Source: Gilvibacter sediminis
GTDB lineage: Bacteria > Bacteroidota > Bacteroidia > Flavobacteriales > Flavobacteriaceae
Direction: 5' to 3'
NCBI RefSeq assembly: GCF_028561565.1
Contig: NZ_JAQQTE010000001.1
Location: 367,717-431,716 of the forward strand
DNA: 64,000 nt
The notes under the pieces are model-generated. The model made no database searches, was not told the origin of the DNA, and was given only the letters and a program-made list of their open reading frames with translations. Shown one piece after another: positions 19,197-27,325 of this stretch. Position numbers and translations under genes: made by a program. How positions within the stretch are numbered: the stretch's first letter is position 1; each line of letters opens with the position of its first letter.

Positions 19197-19513
19197 TAGG
19201 ATGGTTTTTTGGTTTACGTAAAGATAACCAAGAATTCGCTAAGAAGCTGTTAAAAAAGGGGGTACAGCGCTGAATTTTAAGTCAAAAGCAATTTCATGAA
19301 TATCACCCTAAATACATAAAAGTAGATTTCTTAGAGTTGGAAATGAGCTAATTAGCTTCCTACTTTTATCCTCCTGGCAAAAAGCCATCAGCATTAATTT
19401 TAAAAACTCATAAGAATGACATGACCCATCTAACTTGAATCAAGCAGACACCAGGTGTCTCGATTCCCGCTAAACGGCCTAAGGCCAATCATTAACTAAA
19501 CAATCTCAATATT
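19197..19513. promoter_or_regulatory. Divergent intergenic region with several dyads
   Basis: A 317-bp gene-free stretch between the VPS10 operon (minus) and the Cys-rich cassette (plus). It holds the palindrome GCTAATTAGC (19347-19356) inside a nested dyad (19318-19324 and 19339-19342 against 19357-19367), a perfect 7-1-7 dyad AGACACC-A-GGTGTCT (19446-19460) and a 5-1-5 dyad GGCCT-A-AGGCC (19476-19486). The last two are placed like operators just ahead of the cassette. No gene or tRNA was found. Confidence 0.5.
19219..19226 (-). promoter_or_regulatory. Possible promoter -7 element for the VPS10 operon
   Basis: On the minus strand this reads TATCTTTA, one mismatch from TAnnTTTG, about 22 bp before the VPS10/BNR start. 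Confidence 0.35.
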
Positions 19514-20044
19514 ATGAAAATCAATGTACGCATGTTCATAATGTTACTCCTCTGCACCTTTATTTTCAACAACAATACCTGGGCTCAATCTGCCGCTTAT
19601 ATGAGCGAAAATCTGGCCATCACCAGTATAGATCTTGTAGATCAGAAAGACGGAAGCTTCGTGTTTCAGATCAAACTCACAGACTTTAGTGGCAAAAAAC
19701 AGCTTCCTGAAGGTTTCGGGTTCAGTGGCGTTACCTTTACTGACGATGGCAAAGGAAATGACACAAAAGCTGGAGACGGCATCTATCACTCCAAAGAGTT
19801 GGGTGATTATAAAAAACTGAAAAATCGTGACTTTCTCGATGTGGTTATCGTTGGTAATCAATTCAAACACCATCAAAAACTCGGTAAGGTAAGCACTAAG
19901 GGAATTGGCTGTAAGTTCGTTCCTTGTGGTTGCCCTTGTGATAACGGATTAACCTGCAACGCTTGTTATTGGTTTGGTTGGAGCTGTTGGAAGATAGAAT
20001 CCTGCGAGATCAGTATTAGCCTGAGTGATCTAATTATGCTCTAA
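19514..20044 (+). CDS. Exported protein with an eight-cysteine C-terminal module
   Basis: A 176-residue protein with a signal peptide (about 1-24, ending NTWAQ). Residues about 36-115 contain a segment with an acidic DDGKGNDTKAGDGIYHS motif, like the calcium-binding-type loop of choice-of-anchor sandwich domains. A short C-terminal module (131-164) packs eight cysteines (133, 138, 140, 142, 148, 151, 158, 164) and aromatic residues (YWFGWSCW). I do not recognise the family. The stop is 3 nt before the CPBP protease gene, so the two are cotranscribed. Possible roles are a disulfide-rich secreted effector or a surface ligand; this is inference only. Confidence 0.75.
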   Translation: MKINVRMFIMLLLCTFIFNNNTWAQSAAYMSENLAITSIDLVDQKDGSFVFQIKLTDFSGKKQLPEGFGFSGVTFTDDGKGNDTKAGDGIYHSKELGDYKKLKNRDFLDVVIVGNQFKHHQKLGKVSTKGIGCKFVPCGCPCDNGLTCNACYWFGWSCWKIESCEISISLSDLIML

Positions 20045-20047
20045 ACA

Positions 20048-20872
20048 ATGAAAGGCCTCTTTAAAATAGACAAACGCATTCCACTGCTTTTACTGATCGT
20101 TCTGGTAGTGGGTGTGATCATAAGACAGTTTCAAGAAGTCCAACTGCCTGATTTGCTCAAAGTGCTAATTACCAACGGGATTCTAATCACCACTGTAGTC
20201 ATTCTCTTTTGGTCAAACACAGTAGTATTTAGTTTAAAACTGCGCACTGGGATACAAGTAGGAATCTGGTTTTGGATTAGTTTGATTGCTTGCCTTGTAT
20301 TTTGCTTGGCGACCTCATCAGGAGTGAATTTGGATCAATACGATTCGATATTCTTGATCCAGCTTTTGGGTATTGTCTTTGTTCAGACCTTTGCGGAAGA
20401 ACTCATTTTTAGAGGCCTTTTAATCAACAGTTACCTTGTTCGAGGGGTTAAGATCCGGCAGGCGGTGTTTTATTCAGCCCTGTTATTTGGCGGTATGCAT
20501 TTGATTAATCTGAGTTCCAATCCCGATCCCATCTCGGTTCTTAATCAAACCGCAATGGCAACTTTTATGGGAGTTTTTTTAGGAGCCCTTTACATCCATG
20601 TTAGAAATATCTATTGGATGGGATTGTTGCATCTGTTAATCAACTTACCGTCATACCTGAAGAAGTATCCCAATACATTTTGGATGGAATATGAGACCAC
20701 ACCCGCAAGTGAAATGGACCTCACCTCCAACCTAATCTCCTCTTTTTTAATCCTAATTATGTTCAGTCCTTTTTTGATATCAGGCTTACTCATGCTCAGA
20801 GAAAAAACACTGTCAAAACTGAACTTAGACACCACCAAAAAGGCTAAAGAAAAAGCATTTAGTCGCATTTAA
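20048..20872 (+). CDS. CPBP-family intramembrane metalloprotease
   Basis: A 274-residue protein with about seven or eight transmembrane segments. It has the Abi/CPBP (type II CAAX protease-like) signature: EE117-118 and Arg122 in AEELIFRGLL, His151 in GGMHLIN and a further His195 in LLHLLIN. All the catalytic-type residues are present, so it should be an active membrane protease. In other bacteria such proteins process prenylated or peptide substrates or give bacteriocin self-immunity. Sitting between two exported Cys-containing proteins, it may process or protect against one of them, which is inference. Confidence 0.88.
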   Translation: MKGLFKIDKRIPLLLLIVLVVGVIIRQFQEVQLPDLLKVLITNGILITTVVILFWSNTVVFSLKLRTGIQVGIWFWISLIACLVFCLATSSGVNLDQYDSIFLIQLLGIVFVQTFAEELIFRGLLINSYLVRGVKIRQAVFYSALLFGGMHLINLSSNPDPISVLNQTAMATFMGVFLGALYIHVRNIYWMGLLHLLINLPSYLKKYPNTFWMEYETTPASEMDLTSNLISSFLILIMFSPFLISGLLMLREKTLSKLNLDTTKKAKEKAFSRI

Positions 20873-20893
20873 CTTCCCCTGCCAATATAAATT

Positions 20894-21310
20894 ATGAAAC
20901 GCTATCTATTTATGGCAATGGCCTCTTTGGCCTTGTCTCAACCCATCCATGGACAAACCGCAAAAGTGCAGTTTGGACGCTATGGAGACTGTCTTAGTGG
21001 TCGCGGAATTTGCGCGATCAGCAGTGAAGCAGAAAGACAGGAACACAACGCAACGATACTCAAAGAAAACGGCATTATCGTTTTGAGAATTCACACGGAA
21101 AATCTGGATGAAGCAGCTAAAAGTCAACTTACTGAAACAATCATCACTTCTCCCGCGGGATTCATTAAGATTGACGCCGGCTTTACTTTCAATGAATCCT
21201 TTAAAAGTCTGTTGAGCGAACTAGGCTCTACAATCAATGGTTTAAGTGCGCGGAACTATCCAATTACTGTGGAGAAAGGCGAAGTCAATATCTACCTCAC
21301 CAAAATTTAA
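20894..21310 (+). CDS. Small exported protein with a GDCLSGRGIC motif
   Basis: A 138-residue protein with a signal peptide (1-20, ending IHG). The mature protein starts with a compact motif FGRYGDCLSGRGICAI whose two cysteines (33 and 40) could form a disulfide loop, followed by about 95 residues predicted as mixed alpha/beta. It is 21 nt after the protease gene and 4 nt before the next gene, so it belongs to the same operon. I do not recognise a named family, and no catalytic residues are apparent. Confidence 0.72.
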   Translation: MKRYLFMAMASLALSQPIHGQTAKVQFGRYGDCLSGRGICAISSEAERQEHNATILKENGIIVLRIHTENLDEAAKSQLTETIITSPAGFIKIDAGFTFNESFKSLLSELGSTINGLSARNYPITVEKGEVNIYLTKI

Positions 21311-21314
21311 CGGC

Positions 21315-22472
21315 ATGAAAGCACTCCTTGTATTTACACTCCTGCAGTCTGCCTATATTCAGCCTTTGAATGCATTCAATAATGATCTGCCCCCTGAGAG
21401 AACATTCAATCTGATCCTCTTAGAACTGGAACATGAAATAGCAGAGATTAGAACTTCCTACCAGCAGGAATACAAAACCTTAGGACTTGCAATTGCCGAA
21501 GTTCGTCAAAACATGCTCATGGCAAAGACAACAACAGCTCTGGTAAAACTTATTTATAGAAAAGACCACCTGTTGGAACTTTTAGACATCACCAAACAGA
21601 CAGAATATGCCGACATCAGCAAGGTGAGATATCTTAAAGGGCTTCAATTGATTCGGCTGCTTTATGAGAAAATGTTGTCCTTGGATCATCACTTTGAAGC
21701 GGTCACTACTTTCTCAGAAATGAGTGCTATGGCCAATCCGAACAACTTTGAAGTCTTCAATGAAGTAAAAGGGATCCTCAAACAACAGCAAAAGAAATCA
21801 AATTTTGATCTCCCGAATCTACTCGGAGATAATATCTATACTTCTATTGTTCACTCTATGGTGTCGCTGTTCAACAGCGGACAGTCACGAAAAGAGAAAG
21901 AAGCAGCCATAAAGGATATAGAATGTATTTTGGATTTTACGCTGAACATGCATCAGGACCTCAATACGATCTATTTTGAAACTGCTTTTTTAAAGTCGAG
22001 CAGCGATGGACTTTTAGCAGGATTGGAAGAGCTTTTCAGAGCATATACACTACCCATAGGTTATCAAAATAGTCTTGAAAAATGCCGATCCATAGACGAC
22101 TGGGATGCTCTTAAAGAAGCCCTGAATCAATACCTAAACAAGATGCAATCCGCTATTCTGGACCCCTCTAAAAGCGACCAAGCCTTTAAGCTTCAAGTGA
22201 ATTTGGAATTCAGTATTGACCGATTATTACAGTTCATTGCACAGTACAACAACTTTATTGATCAAGGCGCGAAATTCTATCAGAAGTTTGCCATAATGCT
22301 GTCTAGCTACGAGAACGAAGCACTTTGCAGGGGGCAGATTCCCGGGGAGTTTGAAGTTTTAAAACAAAAGATCACGAACTCCATCGATAAGTTCAACAAT
22401 GCCTACAAGCCTGCAGAAATCAATGGAAGCAAATTAAAAGAGGTCCTTTACGGCATCAATGAATTCGATTAA
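21315..22472 (+). CDS. Exported helical protein of unknown function
   Basis: A 385-residue protein from the ATG at 21315. The frame is open upstream to 21246, but that part overlaps the previous gene, while 21315 opens a signal peptide (MKALLVFTLLQSAYIQPLNA). The mature part is almost wholly alpha-helical with heptad-like stretches (about 25-80 and 270-385) and only two cysteines after the signal. No known family is recognised. It is the last gene of the cassette. Its stop codon overlaps that of the converging MATE gene in the shared palindrome TTAA. Confidence 0.72.
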   Translation: MKALLVFTLLQSAYIQPLNAFNNDLPPERTFNLILLELEHEIAEIRTSYQQEYKTLGLAIAEVRQNMLMAKTTTALVKLIYRKDHLLELLDITKQTEYADISKVRYLKGLQLIRLLYEKMLSLDHHFEAVTTFSEMSAMANPNNFEVFNEVKGILKQQQKKSNFDLPNLLGDNIYTSIVHSMVSLFNSGQSRKEKEAAIKDIECILDFTLNMHQDLNTIYFETAFLKSSSDGLLAGLEELFRAYTLPIGYQNSLEKCRSIDDWDALKEALNQYLNKMQSAILDPSKSDQAFKLQVNLEFSIDRLLQFIAQYNNFIDQGAKFYQKFAIMLSSYENEALCRGQIPGEFEVLKQKITNSIDKFNNAYKPAEINGSKLKEVLYGINEFD

Positions 22473-23845
22473 GACGCGCGCATCTTTTTAACCGCAGCAT
22501 TTAGGAAATAACCGGTCACTACTGTAGCCAATACGTCTGCTATGGGGAAGGATATCCAGACGCCAAATACGCCCAAATAAGTCGGTAAAATCAAGATCAA
22601 AGGGATTAGGAAGAACCCTTGTTTGGTAAGACTCAACAACAATGCGGGAACCGCTTTGCCTATGGCTTGAAAGTAACTCGCCCCAATGAGTTGCACCACT
22701 ATGATGGGAGTCGCGGCAAATACCCAGCGTAAGGCGTTTGGAGTCCTTTTTAGAATCTCTGTATTGTTGGCCAGAGTTTGTGCATCAATATTATCACTGC
22801 TGCCAATAAAAACGGTTACTATTTCTGTTGGAAAAGCCATGATCAAGGCAAAGATCAGTACGGCCAATCCTCCAGAATATTTAATGGAGGTATTGATGGA
22901 TTCTCGCACGCGCTCAAACTGTTTGGCGCCGTAATTGTACCCTGCAATAGGCAAGAATCCTTGGTTTACCCCAATGACTGGGAAGAGCGCAAACATGAGC
23001 ATTCTGGATATGATTCCGTAAACGGCCACGTCCAAATCATCCCCATAATGAATCAATACGTTATTCAGCAAAATGGTCAGTACAGCAATAACTCCTTGTC
23101 GGGATAAAGTCACAAAACTCAAAGCATTGATCTCACGAACAATATCGCGTTGCAAGGAGAACGAGCTCCATTTTAATCGGAGTTCACTCTTAACGGCAAA
23201 GAACCAAAAGATAAAGGCAAAACAGATGGCATAACTTATAAAGGTAGCCCAAGCGGCTCCCTCCATTCCCATGTCGAGTACTTTGATCAAGATCCAGTCC
23301 ATAAAAATGTTGCCAATTGCCGGCAACATCATGGCATACATGGCAAATTTAGGTTTGCCTTCTGCACGGATCACATTGTTGCCCATCATGCACATGGCCA
23401 ACATCACAATTCCGTAAAGCACTATGTTGTAATAGGTCAATGCGAGTTCTTTAAAAGACTCGCCTGCTCCAAAGAACTCAATCAAATAATCTTGAAAGAT
23501 CAGACCCAAGATGGCCAGAATCCCAGAGGTAAAAAAGGTCAGTGTAATCTGATTCCCAAAAACCTTTAAAGCCTTGTCGTTGTCTCCGGCTCCAAGGGCT
23601 CGCGATAATACAGAACCTCCTCCAATTCCAACGGCCAAACCAATGGCAGCAATAAAAAATGTTACAGGAATTACAACAGTGATCGCAGAAATGGCCAAAG
23701 GGCCAATCCATCGGCCTACAAAAATGGTATCAACGATCATGTTCAAAGACATGACCAAAATTCCAATGGACGCTGGTACAGCCTGCTGAATCAGCAATTT
23801 GCTAATAGGGGCCGTGCCCAGTGCTTTGGAATTTGCGTTCGCCAT
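22469..23845 (-). CDS. MATE-family multidrug/metabolite efflux transporter
   Basis: A 458-residue inner-membrane protein with about 12 transmembrane helices in two repeats, typical MATE length. The N-terminal repeat has the usual PASIGILVMSLNMIVDTIFVG pattern in part (residues 23-43). It exports cationic compounds using a proton or sodium gradient; the substrate is not predictable. It begins directly after the hemH stop with no spacer, so the two are cotranscribed. Export of porphyrin or heme precursors would suit that context, but this is inference. Confidence 0.88.
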   Translation of the reverse strand: MANANSKALGTAPISKLLIQQAVPASIGILVMSLNMIVDTIFVGRWIGPLAISAITVVIPVTFFIAAIGLAVGIGGGSVLSRALGAGDNDKALKVFGNQITLTFFTSGILAILGLIFQDYLIEFFGAGESFKELALTYYNIVLYGIVMLAMCMMGNNVIRAEGKPKFAMYAMMLPAIGNIFMDWILIKVLDMGMEGAAWATFISYAICFAFIFWFFAVKSELRLKWSSFSLQRDIVREINALSFVTLSRQGVIAVLTILLNNVLIHYGDDLDVAVYGIISRMLMFALFPVIGVNQGFLPIAGYNYGAKQFERVRESINTSIKYSGGLAVLIFALIMAFPTEIVTVFIGSSDNIDAQTLANNTEILKRTPNALRWVFAATPIIVVQLIGASYFQAIGKAVPALLLSLTKQGFFLIPLILILPTYLGVFGVWISFPIADVLATVVTGYFLNAAVKKMRAS

Positions 23846-24889
23846 TTAGGCTATAGCTGTTTTTAAATCGGCAATGCGCCAGTGTTCGATCCAATCGACA
23901 AGTAGTGCGGCCCAATCATCATCCTCATTCAAACAAGGGATCACGGTAAAGTCTTCTCCACCTACTTCGTGGAAGATCTCTTCTCCTTCCATGGCAATCT
24001 CTTCTAGCGTCTCCAAACAATCACTTACAAAGGCTGGAGTAACAATGGCCAATCGTTTGGTGCCGGCTAAGCCCATTTTTTCAATGGTTCTATCTGTATA
24101 CGGTTGCAGCCAGGGGTCAAAGCCCAATCGCGATTGGAATGTGGTGGAAAAAGTACCTTCCTCCAGATTGAGATATTCTCCAACCAATCTTGTGGTTTCT
24201 TTACATTGATGGCGGTAACAGTATGCATGCGCCGGGCTTGGTGTTTGACAACAACTGCCGTCTATTTTACAGTGTGAGTTGGTCGGATCACTTTTGCGAA
24301 TGTGTCGCTCGGGAACTCCGTGGTAACTGAATAACAAGTGCTCATAATTGCTTCCTTCTAGACCGCGCTTGATAGATTCCGATAAGACCTTGATATAACG
24401 CGGATCGTTGTAAAAAGGATCCAAAGTACTGATGTGTAACTGTGGGAAAAACTCTTGACGCAGTTCTTCTACTTTTACTGTGATGGTCTCTGTTGTCGCC
24501 ATGGCAAACTGCGGATACAAGGGCATTACAAGTATCTCTTCAACGCCTTTGTCCACCAATTCTTGCATTCCCTTTTTAATGGTCATACTACCATATCGCA
24601 TGGCTAATGCCACAGGGATCTCTAATTTGTCTTGCACCTTAGCCTGTAAACGTTCTGAAAGCACAATGAGTGGAGAGCCTTCCTCCCACCAGATCTTGGA
24701 ATAAGCCTCTGCAGACTTTTTAGGACGGGTATTCAAGATAATTCCTCTCACCAAGAGAATTCGCGCCCAACGCGGAACGTCAATCACTCTTGGATCCATC
24801 AAAAACTCATCCAAATAACGCTTTACGTCTTTAGGGTCTGTACTGTCTGGAGACCCCAAATTGACCATTAAAACACCTTTCTTATGCAT
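23846..24889 (-). CDS. hemH: Ferrochelatase
   Basis: A 347-residue enzyme that inserts Fe2+ into protoporphyrin IX, the last step of protoheme synthesis. The catalytic His lies in LLFSYHGVPERH and the conserved Glu in CLETLEEIAMEG. A cysteine-rich insert (CKIDGSCCQTP and YCYRHQC) could hold a 2Fe-2S cluster or metal. Length fits the family. It is encoded opposite the main hem operon and followed without a gap by the MATE gene. The ATG at 24889 is well supported by the N-terminal KKGVLMVNLGSPDS. Confidence 0.95.
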   Translation of the reverse strand: MHKKGVLMVNLGSPDSTDPKDVKRYLDEFLMDPRVIDVPRWARILLVRGIILNTRPKKSAEAYSKIWWEEGSPLIVLSERLQAKVQDKLEIPVALAMRYGSMTIKKGMQELVDKGVEEILVMPLYPQFAMATTETITVKVEELRQEFFPQLHISTLDPFYNDPRYIKVLSESIKRGLEGSNYEHLLFSYHGVPERHIRKSDPTNSHCKIDGSCCQTPSPAHAYCYRHQCKETTRLVGEYLNLEEGTFSTTFQSRLGFDPWLQPYTDRTIEKMGLAGTKRLAIVTPAFVSDCLETLEEIAMEGEEIFHEVGGEDFTVIPCLNEDDDWAALLVDWIEHWRIADLKTAIA

Positions 24890-24974
24890 GATACTTTTTT
24901 TGCGAAGTTAAGCCGCTTCAAGGCTAATCTTCTGCTGCTGTTTTATTATTTGACAATCGATTAATCAAAATCAT

Positions 24975-25859
24975 CTATACTGTTTGACCCATGGTAAACT
25001 TCTTGGGCGTGGTTCCGTAGCGCTTTTTAAAGGCGGCTATAAAATGACTTGCTGTGCTATAGCCCAGTTTTAGGCCAACTTCATTCACATTGAGTGTTCC
25101 TGAGGCTAAAAGTTGACGCGCCACTTCCATTTTATACTCGAGCAAAAAGCTAAACACAGAATCTCCGTAGATCTGTTTGAAGCCTTCTTTAAGTCTATTG
25201 ATAGGCATTTGCACTTCATCTGCCAATTCTTGCAAACTCGGTGGTTCCGCCATTCGTTTAATAATGATCTCCTTGGCCTGTTTGATCTTTTTCACATTAG
25301 CCTCACTGGCCAAAAACGGGCATTGTGCAATATCGAGTTCTTCTGGCTTGTGGAAATACAAGCTCAACAGCTCATAAGCCTTAGCTTTAAAGTACAGCGA
25401 TTTTACATTCGGGTGTAAGTTGAATTGTAGAAGCTGATTCAAGGCCACTGCCATGGAAGGCGTGATGAGTGTCTCTTGATAATATTTTTGCTTGCTGTTT
25501 TCTTCGGACAGAAAGGTGATATAATTCGCCTCGGTTGAGAAAAAGCTGTGAAGCTTAGAAATGGGCACAATGATGGACAACAACCATGAATTAGGTTCCA
25601 AAGTGAGCGCTATCGGTAGTTCTTTCTTCGGATTGTAAAGTAGAATAGCCTTGCCCTCTCCCGCTGGAAAAGTGTAGGTGTTGTTATTGAATTGAAAGAA
25701 TCCGCTGCCTTTAACACAGAAATGAAACTGCAAGCAATCTTGACGTACTTCCCTGCTGTAGAAGGCATTAGTATCTTCTTCATTCAAAAATTCCAGCACA
25801 AAAAAGCCTGGGTCGATACTGGTTTGATCGTAAATGCCGTTAGCGACACTTTTTTCCAT
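24975..25859 (-). CDS. AraC-family transcriptional regulator
   Basis: A 294-residue regulator. The N-terminal about 170 residues form a cupin-like sensor region, and the C-terminal about 100 carry the paired helix-turn-helix AraC/XylS DNA-binding domain (LQELADEVQMPINRLKEGF and a second helix pair in VGLKLGYSTASHFIAAFKK). It lies upstream of hemH on the same strand and divergent from hemA, so regulation of heme synthesis is a natural guess. The effector is unknown. Flavobacteria commonly keep an AraC-type gene next to hemA, which supports a conserved link. Confidence 0.9.
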   Translation of the reverse strand: MEKSVANGIYDQTSIDPGFFVLEFLNEEDTNAFYSREVRQDCLQFHFCVKGSGFFQFNNNTYTFPAGEGKAILLYNPKKELPIALTLEPNSWLLSIIVPISKLHSFFSTEANYITFLSEENSKQKYYQETLITPSMAVALNQLLQFNLHPNVKSLYFKAKAYELLSLYFHKPEELDIAQCPFLASEANVKKIKQAKEIIIKRMAEPPSLQELADEVQMPINRLKEGFKQIYGDSVFSFLLEYKMEVARQLLASGTLNVNEVGLKLGYSTASHFIAAFKKRYGTTPKKFTMGQTV

Positions 25860-25882
25860 TTTGCAGTTCTGTTTAAGTTTAA

Positions 25883-25905
25883 TTATTTAGACTCATTCTA
25901 AATAA
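25883..25905. promoter_or_regulatory. Perfect 9-5-9 inverted repeat between the AraC gene and hemA
   Basis: TTATTTAGA and TCTAAATAA with a 5-nt spacer, 24 bp upstream of the AraC-type start and 152 bp upstream of hemA. The symmetry and A/T-rich ends resemble Fur/PerR-family boxes or an autoregulatory AraC site. The regulator is not identified. Confidence 0.55.
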
Positions 25906-26038
25906 AGAGTTGACATTTATCATATCTCAGCCCCCAAAAATAGTGCATTTTGCGCCCCAAGGTTTCAATTTAAGTCAATATTAACAGGCTTCGATATTAT
26001 AAATACCGCTAGCGTTATTTTTTAAAAATCGTAGCCAT

Positions 26039-26046
26039 TAATTTTG
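26039..26046 (+). promoter_or_regulatory. Promoter -7 element of the hem operon, TAATTTTG
   Basis: Exact TAnnTTTG match ending 10 nt before the first hemA ATG. The transcript would start a few bases before that codon, giving a very short leader, or about 35 nt if the second ATG (26090) is used. Confidence 0.55.
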
Positions 26047-26056
26047 CGGCGTTTCT

Positions 26057-27325
26057 ATGAGCAAGAACACCCAAAGAACAACCACGGCTATGGCCGACTC
26101 TCGTTTTATCGTTATCGGGCTGAACTATCAGAAGGCCGATGCCGAGACGCGCGGACACTTTAGCTTGAGTCCGGATGCGCAACTTGCTCTTTTAGAAAGT
26201 GCAAAGCAGCAAGGCATTGATGCCATCAGTGTAATATCAACCTGCAACCGCAGTGAAATCTATGGCTTTGCGCGCTCGGCGGATCAATTCATTGATCTGC
26301 TCTGCGACCACACCAACGGAAACAAACCAGAATTTCTCACCGCATCCTACATCTACACTGGCAATGAAGCGATTCGCCATTTGTTCCGAGTAGGTACAGG
26401 ACTGGATTCTCAGATTTTGGGTGATTTTGAGATCATCAGCCAATTGAGAAGATCTTTTAAGCAGGCCAAAAACCTGGGATTGCTCAATCCGTTTATGGAA
26501 CGTCTCATCAATGAGGTGATTCGCGCCAGCAAACGCATTAAGAATGAAACGGCTTTATCCAGCGGGGCGACTTCGGTTAGTTTTGCTGCCGTTCAATATA
26601 TTTTGGCACGTGTTCCTTACGTGACCAACAAAAATATTTTGCTTTTTGGGACTGGGAAGATCGGGCGCAATACTTGTGAGAATCTCATAAAACACACGCG
26701 CAACGAACACATCACATTGATCAACCGAACGCGTTCCAAGGCAGAGAAAATTGCTGGAAAATTCAATTTGATCGTTTCTGATTACGCCAATTTACAGTCT
26801 GAGATTGCTCAGGCAGACATTTTAATTGTGGCCACCGGAGCGCAAATGCCTACAATCTCTAACTCCCTGCTGCATCTCAAAAAGCCTTTGTTGATATTGG
26901 ACCTATCGATTCCAAAGAATGTAGCCCAAGATGTGGAGAACAACCCATTGGTTCACTTGGTACACTTAGATCAACTCAGCAAGATTGCAGATGACACGCT
27001 TTCTGAACGCGCACAACAGGTTCCTAAGGCCTACAAGATCATTGAACTGATCGAGACCGAATTCTACGAGTGGGTAGAAAAACGCAAGTTCGCTCCAACG
27101 CTGCGCGCGCTGAAGGAACAGCTCAATTTATATGCAGCTGCAGAAATTGACAATCAACGCAAAAAATTAGACGATTTCAACGAAGAACAAGCGCAGATCC
27201 TCACCGATAGAATCGTCCAAAAAATTACAACACAAGTGGCCAATCACCTCAACAAGATGGATACTAAAGAGGTGGACCAACACGAATTGATCCGCAAAGT
27301 GTTCAACCTGCAAACCGAACAATAA
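26057..27325 (+). CDS. hemA: Glutamyl-tRNA reductase
   Basis: A 422-residue enzyme that reduces glutamyl-tRNA to glutamate-1-semialdehyde, the first committed heme step by the C5 route. The catalytic Cys63 is in STCNRSEIYG. The NADP-binding motif LFGTGKIGRNTCENL and the C-terminal dimerisation helices are present. The start is uncertain between 26057 and the ATG at 26090, because the -7 element lies so close; family conservation begins only at about residue 16. It is first of an eight-gene operon and overlaps hemC by one base (TAATG). Confidence 0.95.
   Translation: MSKNTQRTTTAMADSRFIVIGLNYQKADAETRGHFSLSPDAQLALLESAKQQGIDAISVISTCNRSEIYGFARSADQFIDLLCDHTNGNKPEFLTASYIYTGNEAIRHLFRVGTGLDSQILGDFEIISQLRRSFKQAKNLGLLNPFMERLINEVIRASKRIKNETALSSGATSVSFAAVQYILARVPYVTNKNILLFGTGKIGRNTCENLIKHTRNEHITLINRTRSKAEKIAGKFNLIVSDYANLQSEIAQADILIVATGAQMPTISNSLLHLKKPLLILDLSIPKNVAQDVENNPLVHLVHLDQLSKIADDTLSERAQQVPKAYKIIELIETEFYEWVEKRKFAPTLRALKEQLNLYAAAEIDNQRKKLDDFNEEQAQILTDRIVQKITTQVANHLNKMDTKEVDQHELIRKVFNLQTEQ

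Noticed and set aside
19440-19490. Possible tRNA, because CTCGATTCCCGC resembles a T-arm
   Set aside because: No acceptor stem, anticodon arm or D-arm fits around it; the dyads explain the symmetry better.
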